A stretch of DNA of 64,000 nt from Halobacteriovorax sp. GB3 (GTDB taxonomy: Bacteria > Bdellovibrionota > Bacteriovoracia > Bacteriovoracales > Bacteriovoracaceae): the NCBI RefSeq assembly GCF_028649655.1, contig NZ_JAQSLN010000003.1:1302001-1366000 (forward strand), written 5' to 3'. The notes beneath the pieces are model-generated. The model made no database searches, was not told where the DNA came from, and worked only from the letters and a program-made list of their open reading frames with translations. Positions 54,640 to 64,000 of this stretch are shown here, in pieces (within the stretch, counting starts at the first letter, position 1; every line of letters begins with the position of its first letter). The position numbers were made by a program, and so were the translations under genes.

Positions 54640-55554
54640 ATGAGCAAATATATCGAAAAAATTAAAATGGCACAGAAACTTATCATTGAAAATCTAGATA
54701 AAGGCCTTACTTGGCCTGATATCGCTAAACAATGTGCTATTAGTGGCTACCATTTCCACCGCATTTTTTCCTCTCAAACAGGTGAGACCCCAAGGGACTT
54801 TCTAGTGAGAAAGCGCTTAGAAAAGGCCATATCGAGGCTTGCCTACTCAAGAGAAGAGATCATCTTGGCTGATCTCGCTCTAGAATGTGGCTATTCATCA
54901 CAAGCAAATTTCTCAAAGGCCTTCAAAAAATACTTTGGAATCACTCCAGGTGAAGTACTCAATGAAAAAACGCCAAAAAACAGCAAAATTGGAAATATCA
55001 AAAGCAAGTATGGAAAAGAATTTCATTTAGAATCCCTCTATCCTAATGAAGAATTAAAAGATGATCTTCATATAAAGGAGGTAAAGATGAAGGCTACAAT
55101 TAAAGATTTCCCAACAAGAAAGGTCGCTTATATGTCGAGTAAGAATGGCTATGTAAGTGAGTCGATTATGCAGACATGGCAAAGCCTTATGCAAACAGCA
55201 AGTACAATGGGAAAAGATCTAGAGACAATGGAGAAATACGGAATTGGACATGATAATCCCCAAGTTACTCCTCTAGAAAAATGTCGTTACGATGCCTGTA
55301 TTGAAGTGAATGAGAACGAAGTCATTCCAAATCACCTTGAAAGTACAGTTTTTCCAAATGGAAAATATGCTTGTTTTCATTACAAGGGTTCGAAAGAAAA
55401 ACTACTCCAATTCTATCTCGAAATTTATAAGAGCTGGTTTAGTGAAAGTGGAAATGAGCCAGGCGATTTCCCTTTAATAGAAAGATACCTCGTTGTTGAT
55501 AAAGACAACCCTGAAGCTGACATTGAATTAGAAACTCAGTTTCTCTTGAAATAA
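54640..55554 (+). CDS. AraC-family regulator with GyrI-like domain
   Basis: 304 aa. Residues ~5-110 hold the double HTH (WPDIAKQCAISGYHFHRIF and LADLALECGYSSQANFSKAFKKYFGITP). Residues ~150-304 form a GyrI-like effector-binding domain. Typical members (Rob- or BmrR-like) respond to small hydrophobic compounds. There is no Shine-Dalgarno; a TATACT box lies 8 bases before the ATG, so the mRNA may be nearly leaderless. Divergent from dbpA. Confidence 0.86.
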   Translation: MSKYIEKIKMAQKLIIENLDKGLTWPDIAKQCAISGYHFHRIFSSQTGETPRDFLVRKRLEKAISRLAYSREEIILADLALECGYSSQANFSKAFKKYFGITPGEVLNEKTPKNSKIGNIKSKYGKEFHLESLYPNEELKDDLHIKEVKMKATIKDFPTRKVAYMSSKNGYVSESIMQTWQSLMQTASTMGKDLETMEKYGIGHDNPQVTPLEKCRYDACIEVNENEVIPNHLESTVFPNGKYACFHYKGSKEKLLQFYLEIYKSWFSESGNEPGDFPLIERYLVVDKDNPEADIELETQFLLK

Positions 55555-55559
55555 AAAAT

Positions 55560-55585
55560 AAGAGGTGGACCCAGTTCCACCTCTT
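55560..55585 (+). terminator. Hairpin after the AraC-type gene
   Basis: AAGAGGTGGA/TCCACCTCTT perfect 10-bp stem with a 6-base loop; a T-run appears later (near 55600). Confidence 0.65.
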
Positions 55586-55640
55586 GCCTCTTAGAGTTCT
55601 TTTTGCGTAAAATTTAATCAAACATTAATAAGGATAAATA

Positions 55641-55844
55641 ATGAGCTCAAATCTTGCGCCCCATGAAGTTACTGTTGAAGAGTACAAGGGAAATAAAATC
55701 TTTAAAATCTATAAAGTTGATGATCAAGGAAATGAACTAGAGAAATATGGCACGATTATAAGTTTTGGTATTACAAAGGCCAAATATCTTCTTGAGCACA
55801 TGGATGATATTAAAAAATTTGTTGACACATATTCCAATGAATAG
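55641..55844 (+). CDS. Small cytoplasmic protein of unknown function
   Basis: 67 aa, acidic/basic mixed, without Cys. The sequence (VEEYKGNKIFKIYKVDDQGNELEKYGT...) looks like a small beta-sheet plus a helix (KYLLEHMDDIKKFVDTY). AAGGATAA precedes the ATG. Short but well spaced from its neighbours. No family recognised. Confidence 0.5.
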   Translation: MSSNLAPHEVTVEEYKGNKIFKIYKVDDQGNELEKYGTIISFGITKAKYLLEHMDDIKKFVDTYSNE

Positions 55845-55946
55845 CTTCTGTCCCAATTTTGTCTAACCTCTTTAGAAAATCTTATTCTCAATACTTATCA
55901 ATTCACCCCGATAATAATCAAACAGCACTAACGTATAGAGGATAAG

Positions 55947-56996
55947 ATGGATAAATTCAAAAACGAGAATATTTATGCATTTAATATTTTAAGATCAACG
56001 AAAGCTCTTCTTGATGAGAACTACAGTTTTCTCATATCAACACTAATGCACATTGAAAGTGAGATGGAATGTAATAATCTTAAACTCAAAGACTTTGCCA
56101 ATACTCTACTAGAAGTCATAAATAATAGTAATGCCTTCAAAAATATAGATAGAGTTTGTCTTTCATTAACCCATCCAGGTGCATCTAAGATTTCCGTTTT
56201 ATCATCTGCAAATACATCGAATCTCAAAGATAATAGAATGAGCCCTGGCTATAGTTGCTTTGTAAGTAATAGTAGCTCTGTTTTTAAGACTAAAAACTCT
56301 AATATAAGAATTTACTCAAATATTGATGACATTGTAGATCGCTATTACGGTGCCCCAATACAACGCTCACTTTCCAAATTAAAAGCAATGGGAGTAAAAA
56401 GCGGAATTACAATCCCACTAAATTTATCAAATCTAGCCTCTGGTTTTCTTTTTATTAATAGTGCAAATGAAGGAACTTTTGATGATTTAAAGCCCGAGGA
56501 TTATACAATTTTATGTTTCATCAAGCTCATTGCTATGAGCTGTATGAATAAAACGCTCTTTGGAATTGATGGTATTGATAATAGAGTTGGAAGATTATTA
56601 ACAGAGGTTCATCAGGAAAAAAACTCATTTTGTGAACATGAATTCACTAAAAACCTTACGGCACTAATTGGAGCGAGATTCGATAAAATTATTAAGATTA
56701 ATGTAGAAAATAATATTAAAGAGAGTTTTCTCTTTCCCATGACTCCAACAATCTACCTCATTATCAAGGCCATGGAATACTGTAATGTAATCTCCTCTAA
56801 ACTCGACTTCCATTTTGATCTCAAAGATGGTGAAACCGTTAGAATAGAAGTTAAAGGCATAGAAATAGCCCACAACCTAAGTACTGTTTTTCAAGATCTC
56901 GGCTTCTACACATCTCAAAAGATTAGTTATAATGATGAAGATTTATTCATAGAATTTGATTACGATGAAGCAAAGCTCGCTGATTACAGTATTTAA
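55947..56996 (+). CDS. GAF-domain-like protein of unknown function
   Basis: 349 aa, cytoplasmic. Residues ~40-200 resemble a GAF sensory domain (VCLSLTHPGASKISVLSS..., then GVKSGITIPLNLSNLASGFLFINS). The C-terminal ~130 residues end in an acidic tail and resemble a degenerate ATPase-like fold (FLFPMTPTIYLIIKAMEY), perhaps of histidine-kinase type but without its motifs. GAGGATAAG precedes the ATG. Possibly a signalling protein; ligand and output unknown. Confidence 0.55.
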   Translation: MDKFKNENIYAFNILRSTKALLDENYSFLISTLMHIESEMECNNLKLKDFANTLLEVINNSNAFKNIDRVCLSLTHPGASKISVLSSANTSNLKDNRMSPGYSCFVSNSSSVFKTKNSNIRIYSNIDDIVDRYYGAPIQRSLSKLKAMGVKSGITIPLNLSNLASGFLFINSANEGTFDDLKPEDYTILCFIKLIAMSCMNKTLFGIDGIDNRVGRLLTEVHQEKNSFCEHEFTKNLTALIGARFDKIIKINVENNIKESFLFPMTPTIYLIIKAMEYCNVISSKLDFHFDLKDGETVRIEVKGIEIAHNLSTVFQDLGFYTSQKISYNDEDLFIEFDYDEAKLADYSI

Positions 56997-57060
56997 GTTT
57001 TGATTCTCAAGAAATCTTCTGTCTAATACTCATCTAGCACTAGCTTGATCAAAACAATCG

Positions 57061-57066
57061 TATAAT
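57061..57066 (+). promoter_or_regulatory. -10 box TATAAT of a leaderless gene
   Basis: A perfect TATAAT ends 6 bases before the ATG at 57073. Transcription would start at or next to the A of the start codon, and no Shine-Dalgarno is present. Confidence 0.5.
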
Positions 57067-57072
57067 CATCTT

Positions 57073-57501
57073 ATGAGAAATAAGATTGCTCTTATCAATT
57101 TTCCAAGTGAATTAGACATCGACTACGAAGTTTACAACTATTATAAACTCTTCTATTTCGATGAATTCCCATCGGACTTTATATTAACGCAATTTCAAGC
57201 TATTTTATTATTTGATCCCAAAGATCAATATAGAACAGAAAATATTAACTACTATAGGACAATAACGAAACTAAACTTAAACGATTATATAAAATTAAAG
57301 AAAGATACCCTTCTCTATTTAGACGAGAGGGTTGGACGAGTGTGTTTGGTGAATCCAAGACAATTTGAAATACTGCCAGGAAGTGTCGTTCGAAGTAAAG
57401 TGCACCGTCGTTTAGGAGTTGGACTTGTTAAAAAAATTATTAACAAAACAAATGTTGAAGTTAATTTTATCAATGCAAAAAATGGAATTTACCAGACATG
57501 A
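57073..57501 (+). CDS. Protein of unknown function
   Basis: 142 aa. The N-terminal half is rich in Tyr and Asp; the C-terminal part (RVGRVCLVNPRQFEIL then GSVVRSKVHRRLGVGLVKKIINKTNVEVNF) reads like an SH3- or KOW-like small beta barrel. No family assigned. It seems to be transcribed from a leaderless start. The next gene follows 57 bases later on the same strand. Confidence 0.5.
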   Translation: MRNKIALINFPSELDIDYEVYNYYKLFYFDEFPSDFILTQFQAILLFDPKDQYRTENINYYRTITKLNLNDYIKLKKDTLLYLDERVGRVCLVNPRQFEILPGSVVRSKVHRRLGVGLVKKIINKTNVEVNFINAKNGIYQT

Positions 57502-57558
57502 TGAAATGTCATATTTCGACTTTAAGAATTGAAACTCATATTAAGGAGATCATGTATC

Positions 57559-57873
57559 ATGAAAAATATAAAGTTCTATGATGAAAAAGGAATTCTAAGT
57601 CTTGATGCTATCAACATGTTAGAAAAAGCGAGCTCTGTAACAAGTTGCGAATGTCCCAGACATCTTATTGAGCTCTTGAAAACAGCAAAAGAATTTACGA
57701 AGTATCAGGATGATTGCCTCATTGAAAAACCACACGATCAACATACTCATGAATGGTTGAAAGCAACATCAATTAATCTTGAGCACTTCATTTCAAGCGC
57801 AATCGTTAACCTGGCCAGGATGGAGGGAATTATTGATGAGAACAATCAGATTCAGCTAGATGAATCTAGTTAG
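57559..57873 (+). CDS. Small helical protein with CxC motif
   Basis: 104 aa. The ATG at 57559 has AAGGAG ten bases upstream; a nearer ATG (57552) is out of frame. It starts MKNIKFYDEKGILSLDAINM, contains SCECPRHL and a likely helix with DQHTHEWLKATSINLEHF. The CEC and nearby His residues could bind a metal. The stop overlaps that of the convergent histidine kinase by four bases. Confidence 0.5.
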   Translation: MKNIKFYDEKGILSLDAINMLEKASSVTSCECPRHLIELLKTAKEFTKYQDDCLIEKPHDQHTHEWLKATSINLEHFISSAIVNLARMEGIIDENNQIQLDESS

Positions 57874-59735
57874 TGACTTTCAAACAATTTCACAACCTGA
57901 TCATAAGAGAGAGGCTTTTCAAAAAAGCCATCCATTCCCACTTTTTCGCAATTCTCTCTATCTGACTGCAATATATTGGCCGTCAAAGCAAAAATCTTAG
58001 GTCTTTTTCGTAGCCATATTTCTTTTTCGATGATTTCCCTCGTTGCACTCAATCCGTCCATGACAGGCATTTGAAGGTCCATAAAAACATAATCAAATGA
58101 CTTCTTTTTGAGAAACTTGATCGCCTCTTGACCATTATTAGCAACTTCAATATCAACAGCGAATTTATCAAACAAATGCTTCGCAACTTTTTGATTAATT
58201 AAATTGTCTTCGACAAGAAGAATTGAAAGATGTTCATACACTAATTTCTTTTCATGACGATCAGACTTATGAAGTGGAATCTCCAATTTGAATACACTTC
58301 CCTTACCAAATTCACTTTCAACATTCATTGTTCCGTTCATAAGTTTTAAAAACTCTCGAGAAAGAGTTAGACCAATTCCCGTTCCAGAGCCCTCTCTACT
58401 CATGCCAGAATCAACTTGAAAAAAGGTGCGATCAAGATTTTTAAGACTATCCTCACTCATTCCAATGCCTGTGTCAGAAATAGAAACAATAAGGTTTTGT
58501 TGCTGATCATTAAGTTTCTTAACATAAACATCGACAGCGACAAAACCTTCATGAGTAAACTTCCTGGCATTATCGAGTAAACTTTCTATGATCTGCTGTA
58601 TTCTTTGCCAGTCTCCAGTAAAAGAAGATTTTTTATCTACTTTTATTGATAATGTATATTCTATATTTTTTTCTTTAAAAAAACCTTCATACGATCGTAG
58701 TAAACTATTCATGGAGCTATATAATTCAAATCGAGAATCTTTTAGTTCAAATTCACCTTTTAAAAGTTTCGAGTAATCTAGAACTCTATTGACGAGATTT
58801 TTAATAGAAGAACATGATGTTTCAAGATCTCTTAAAATCAGTTGATTTTCTTGCCCCTTAGCTGAATCTTTTAAGTTCTCAATAAGTCCATTTATCGCAT
58901 TAATAGGAGTTCTAAGTTCATGAGACATATTAGAAAGAAAATCATCCTTTGCTCGATTCGATTTCTCGACATCTCGAATTAAGCGCGAAACTTTGTCTGA
59001 CATAAAATTGAAAAGACTAGAAATATCCTCAAATTCATCACCGCTTTGGATCTGAAATTTATGATCGAATCTTCCTTTGCTTAAATACTTTACTCCTTCT
59101 TTTAAGATTGTAAGATTTTTAATGATAGAACTAGAAATCTTCATTGAAAAAAAGAAAAATAGAATAGTTAGAACAATTGTAATTGTAATAATAGAAGAAA
59201 AGACTTCATCACTTTGTTTTTGACTATCTTTATTAATTGCATTGAGAGATTCAGTTGAATAATTTAAAAAAGAGAGAATTGTTTGATTATATATTTCCTT
59301 CCACTTTAAATACTCTAATGAGTTTAGAAGTTTTAAAGCTTCTTCTGATCTTCCTTTTAACACAAGATCGTGCGCCTTTAATTCCAAATCAACTAATTTT
59401 AAATTAGCTTCATCTTGCTTCTTAAATGTTTCCTTAATAAAGAGATCATCCGACTTTTTAATGTCTTTAATAAGTTCATCAAGAAGCTCACCGTAGTGGT
59501 CGTAGCGTTTTTTCCATGAGAGGTCTTTTGTAAAAATGTAATTTCTTGTTGATTGAGTGAGAACTTCATCTAACCAAATGACCTCTTTGGCCTTTAATGT
59601 TCGATTCTGATTTACAATGATGGAATCAATATTTTTTGAATGCTGCAGTGAGAACTTGGAAAATTGATAAAATGAAAAAAGAAGATAGAAAACAGCAAGG
59701 AAAGTAATTGTATAAATCTTAGTACGGATTTTCAT
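57870..59735 (-). CDS. Hybrid sensor histidine kinase
   Basis: 621-aa membrane protein. TM1 at ~7-27, a ~150-residue extracytoplasmic helical domain, TM2 at ~180-200, HAMP (~200-252), HisKA with H272 (NMSHELRTP), ATPase domain with LLDNARKF (N box), DTGIGMS (G1) and GTGIGL (G2), and a C-terminal receiver (phospho-Asp in FMDLQMPVMDG). As a hybrid it should pass phosphate to an unlinked Hpt and regulator. No cognate regulator gene lies next to it. Confidence 0.92.
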   Translation of the reverse strand: MKIRTKIYTITFLAVFYLLFSFYQFSKFSLQHSKNIDSIIVNQNRTLKAKEVIWLDEVLTQSTRNYIFTKDLSWKKRYDHYGELLDELIKDIKKSDDLFIKETFKKQDEANLKLVDLELKAHDLVLKGRSEEALKLLNSLEYLKWKEIYNQTILSFLNYSTESLNAINKDSQKQSDEVFSSIITITIVLTILFFFFSMKISSSIIKNLTILKEGVKYLSKGRFDHKFQIQSGDEFEDISSLFNFMSDKVSRLIRDVEKSNRAKDDFLSNMSHELRTPINAINGLIENLKDSAKGQENQLILRDLETSCSSIKNLVNRVLDYSKLLKGEFELKDSRFELYSSMNSLLRSYEGFFKEKNIEYTLSIKVDKKSSFTGDWQRIQQIIESLLDNARKFTHEGFVAVDVYVKKLNDQQQNLIVSISDTGIGMSEDSLKNLDRTFFQVDSGMSREGSGTGIGLTLSREFLKLMNGTMNVESEFGKGSVFKLEIPLHKSDRHEKKLVYEHLSILLVEDNLINQKVAKHLFDKFAVDIEVANNGQEAIKFLKKKSFDYVFMDLQMPVMDGLSATREIIEKEIWLRKRPKIFALTANILQSDRENCEKVGMDGFFEKPLSYDQVVKLFESH

Positions 59736-59958
59736 TAGGTCACCACGAATATTTATTAGAGCTCTCTACCTATTTTATCACTAACTAGTTTTTCAAGAAA
59801 AAGTAAAATCTTAGTGGTAGCAGCAAGACATACAACGCATTAATTTCACTAAGCTTTTCTCCATGCAATATGAAGAGACTCCTCATTCATGGCCGTTTTT
59901 TCCTATCGTTTATAGCGAAATCCTTTGCATCTCCCAAGTTTTAGTCACTCCCAATAAG

Positions 59959-59986
59959 TCCCAGCTAGATTTAAATCTAGCCGGGA
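59959..59986 (-). terminator. Hairpin after katG
   Basis: TCCC-A-GCTAGATTT/AAATCTAGC-C-GGGA long stem (one mismatch), about 33 bases past the katG stop. Confidence 0.6.
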
Positions 59987-60019
59987 TATTATAATTTACT
60001 TCAAATCGTGACCTTCCTA

Positions 60020-62185
<2,166 letters not shown>

Positions 62186-62193
62186 TCAATAAA

Positions 62194-62209
62194 ATATTGT
62201 TTCCAATAT
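62194..62209. promoter_or_regulatory. Dyad upstream of katG
   Basis: ATATTG-TTTC-CAATAT, a perfect 6+6 inverted repeat 20 bases before the katG start. It does not match the PerR or Fur box consensus closely. Confidence 0.35.
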
Positions 62210-62270
62210 GATATCAGGAGCAGAGTTGAGTTTATCTCAATTTAAACTAAAGAATGGGCATAAGAGAAGT

Positions 62271-62299
62271 CTTCGCATAGAAATGAATTCTATGCGAAG
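62271..62299 (-). terminator. Hairpin terminator of the hydrolase gene
   Basis: CTTCGCATAGAA/TTCTATGCGAAG 12-bp perfect stem with a 5-base loop, 14 bases after the stop. Confidence 0.75.
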
Positions 62300-62312
62300 C
62301 TATTGATGTTAT

Positions 62313-63287
62313 TTAAAGATCTTTGAAAAATACACGACTAAAACGTTCATAATCTTCAAATTGAGGCATGTGACCTAGCCCTTTCAATTCATAGAGCTTT
62401 GAATTTTCAAATGACTTATGGGCCTTTTTACCAAGTTTATGATACTCTCCAAGCTTTCTAGTGACTCCATCTTTTTTCCAGTTGCGACCTGGTCCCGTCT
62501 TATCTCTAGTTCCAATGACAAGGATCACTTCATTTTTAATATCTTTAAACTTTGTCGTTATATCTTCTGAAAAAATAGGACCGTAAGTTAGAGCATTACT
62601 CCATGCCACTTTTGGCCAATCCTCACTTTGCATCTGTTTGTTATAAGGATAGAGAAGCTTATCGTATTCACTCTTCCATTTTCCATCGTAGTAGTTCTTT
62701 CTTTGATAGGCCTTTGCCTTCTCTGGAGTTTTCTTCAACTCATTTCTATAAAAGAAGCTAGGGTCTTTAAACTCAACATACTTTAAATAAGGTTCCAGTC
62801 CAATTGGGTTGATCATCACAAGTTTCTTTACTGCTTGAGGATAGAGATAAGTGAAATGAGTTGCTAACATCCCCCCCATTGAGTGACCAACAATAATTGA
62901 TTTTTCAATCTTTAATTTCTCTAAAAGTTTTTTTGTATTAAGTGCTAAATTATAAAAACTAAATTGATAGGAATTTGGTTTTGAACTTTTTCCAAATCCA
63001 ATTTGATCGGGAATGATTACACGATAACCTTTCTCAACAAGATCACTTGCAATTCTCTCCCAATAAAAACCTGCAAAGTTTTTTCCATGAAGAAGAACAA
63101 TCGCTTTATCAGATGTAGAATTTAAATCCATATAGGCCATCTTCAAGTCTTGATTTTGAGATTGAAAGTTAAAAAAATCTACCTTGAAAGGATATTGATA
63201 ACCCGTTAACTCTTTGTCGTAAGTCTCTGTGTTTTGATGTTGAATTGCACTACATGAAACAAGTAGCAATAGAATTAGTATTCTCAT
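62313..63287 (-). CDS. Lipoprotein alpha/beta hydrolase
   Basis: 324 aa. Lipoprotein signal with LLLVSC (Cys12). The alpha/beta-hydrolase core is clear: VLLHGKNFAG (oxyanion), GHSMGG nucleophile Ser, LVIGTRDKTGPGR (acid Asp) and LKGLGHMPQFEDY (catalytic His). Closest in style to epoxide hydrolase or esterase members. A substrate cannot be named. The anchor places it in the periplasm or envelope. Confidence 0.85.
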   Translation of the reverse strand: MRILILLLLVSCSAIQHQNTETYDKELTGYQYPFKVDFFNFQSQNQDLKMAYMDLNSTSDKAIVLLHGKNFAGFYWERIASDLVEKGYRVIIPDQIGFGKSSKPNSYQFSFYNLALNTKKLLEKLKIEKSIIVGHSMGGMLATHFTYLYPQAVKKLVMINPIGLEPYLKYVEFKDPSFFYRNELKKTPEKAKAYQRKNYYDGKWKSEYDKLLYPYNKQMQSEDWPKVAWSNALTYGPIFSEDITTKFKDIKNEVILVIGTRDKTGPGRNWKKDGVTRKLGEYHKLGKKAHKSFENSKLYELKGLGHMPQFEDYERFSRVFFKDL

Positions 63288-63346
63288 AGTTTTTCCTTTT
63301 TCTTTTCATTTTATGAATTTTGAAAGGCATTTCAAGAATTCTAATG

Positions 63347-64000
63347 TCAGTTCTTTGTCATCTTTTTTGAAGAGCTCTCTAATTTATGTTTAGGTATTTT
63401 CTTAAGTCCCTGTGCAATTTGGTCCCGAATTTCTCGTTTTCGAGTTGCAATAGAGACTGGCACCCCCTCTTTATCAGAGAGCAAAATAGAGACTTTCAAA
63501 TTGAGCTCTTTTGCTAAATACTTCCCCACTCTTAAAGGTGCTATCGCTGCTTTAACATGACCTTGTTTGAGTGAGAGAAAGGACTCTCTTTTTGAATTAA
63601 ATCGCACGAGTCGACTCTTCTTTCTTAGAAGATGATCAACATATGAGCCCTCATCTGCAGCGACCCGTTTCGAGACTAATTCACTCAACTCGGTCTCACT
63701 GTCACTTAAAACAAAGAGCGTAGAAAAGCGATAATAAATAGCATTAGTAAAATGAAACTTCTCAAGTCTTTCCTTTGTCTTCTCTATCCCAATAACACAG
63801 TCATAGAGGTTACCAAAATAGACCTCTCCGATGGCATCACTCCATTCCATTGGGTAAATTTCTATCTTTTTATCAGGATTATATTGATTAAAGAGTTTTA
63901 CAATATCGGGATCGATACCACTTGGAACACCTTCTTTTAGATATTGAAAAGGAGGATATCCCATGGCCATGGTGCACTTAAAGGCGTGCGAACTGACATT
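63347..64000 (-). CDS. Solute-binding (SBP_bac_3-like) protein, start cut off
   Basis: 217 residues are visible; the frame is open through base 64000, so the N-terminus and any signal peptide lie outside. PPFQYLKEGVPSGIDPDIVKLFN is the typical ligand-binding start; DCVIGIEKTKERLEKFHFTNAIYY and VAADEGSYVDHLL follow, as in amino-acid-binding or sensor-type proteins. The pieces upstream could make it a transporter component or a transmembrane sensor. The Lys-rich end (KHKLESSSKKMTKN) is unusual for a clean binding protein. Confidence 0.7.
   Translation of the reverse strand, partial: NVSSHAFKCTMAMGYPPFQYLKEGVPSGIDPDIVKLFNQYNPDKKIEIYPMEWSDAIGEVYFGNLYDCVIGIEKTKERLEKFHFTNAIYYRFSTLFVLSDSETELSELVSKRVAADEGSYVDHLLRKKSRLVRFNSKRESFLSLKQGHVKAAIAPLRVGKYLAKELNLKVSILLSDKEGVPVSIATRKREIRDQIAQGLKKIPKHKLESSSKKMTKN

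Overview
The window is AT-rich, tightly packed bacterial chromosome. Many proteins are secreted or lipid-anchored, there are two TIGR02147-type regulators (a family abundant in Bdellovibrio and relatives), and a yceD-rpmF-fab cluster is present. Together these suggest a member of the Bdellovibrionota, probably near Bacteriovorax/Halobacteriovorax. That placement is an inference from gene content; no phylogeny was run.

Layout. 1-2721 (minus): alanine racemase (cut by the window start), a receiver-like protein and shikimate kinase. 2820-6914 (plus): yceD, rpmF, fabH, fabD, fabG, acpP, without the plsX usually found between rpmF and fabH. 6949-12621 is an accessory block: a subtilisin-like protease, a secreted protein, an ATP-grasp protein, a LysR regulator and a tiny secreted Cys protein. 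It separates fabF from the rest of the fatty-acid genes. 12808-16796 (plus): fabF-glyA, then nrdR-nusB and a small unknown. 16856-21076 holds a lipoprotein phosphoesterase, a compact minus-strand operon (tyrosine phosphatase, GreB, DUF6165, methyltransferase) and def. 21168-28172 holds a secreted phospholipase D-like protein with a partner, an SDR, a metal-type permease and a large receiver-like regulator.

28388-34758 is the most unusual part. A tRNA-Asp gene with a clear promoter is followed by a zinc-ribbon/PD-(D/E)XK nuclease and a convergent four-gene minus-strand cluster: a NucS-like nuclease, a membrane protein, a PIN-domain protein, and a small gene broken by a frameshift. Two degraded 28-bp look-alikes of the tRNA-Asp 3' end lie further on, at 33380 and 34731, as expected from past integrations at the tRNA. 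The block looks like a defence or conflict island, and it is my main candidate for an undescribed system. No integrase was seen.

34903-42621 contains two copies of one module: a TIGR02147 regulator translationally coupled to secreted or lipid-anchored proteins, including a GNGGD-motif secreted protein in each. DNA repair and housekeeping genes (mepB, tag, an OYE-type reductase) lie between them. 42731-49905 contains small secreted proteins, a divergent RimK-like ligase and GNAT/C39-peptidase pair, a YegD-type Hsp70, and an envelope-protein operon. 50030-64000 contains metG, yaiI, dbpA, an AraC regulator, several small unknowns, a hybrid histidine kinase, katG, a lipoprotein hydrolase and a truncated solute-binding protein.

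Non-coding features read directly include hairpin terminators, a candidate RNA structure that would cover the start of the protease gene, a long structured leader before the 8741-9769 gene, and several palindromic operator candidates. No CRISPR array, rRNA or insertion sequence was seen.
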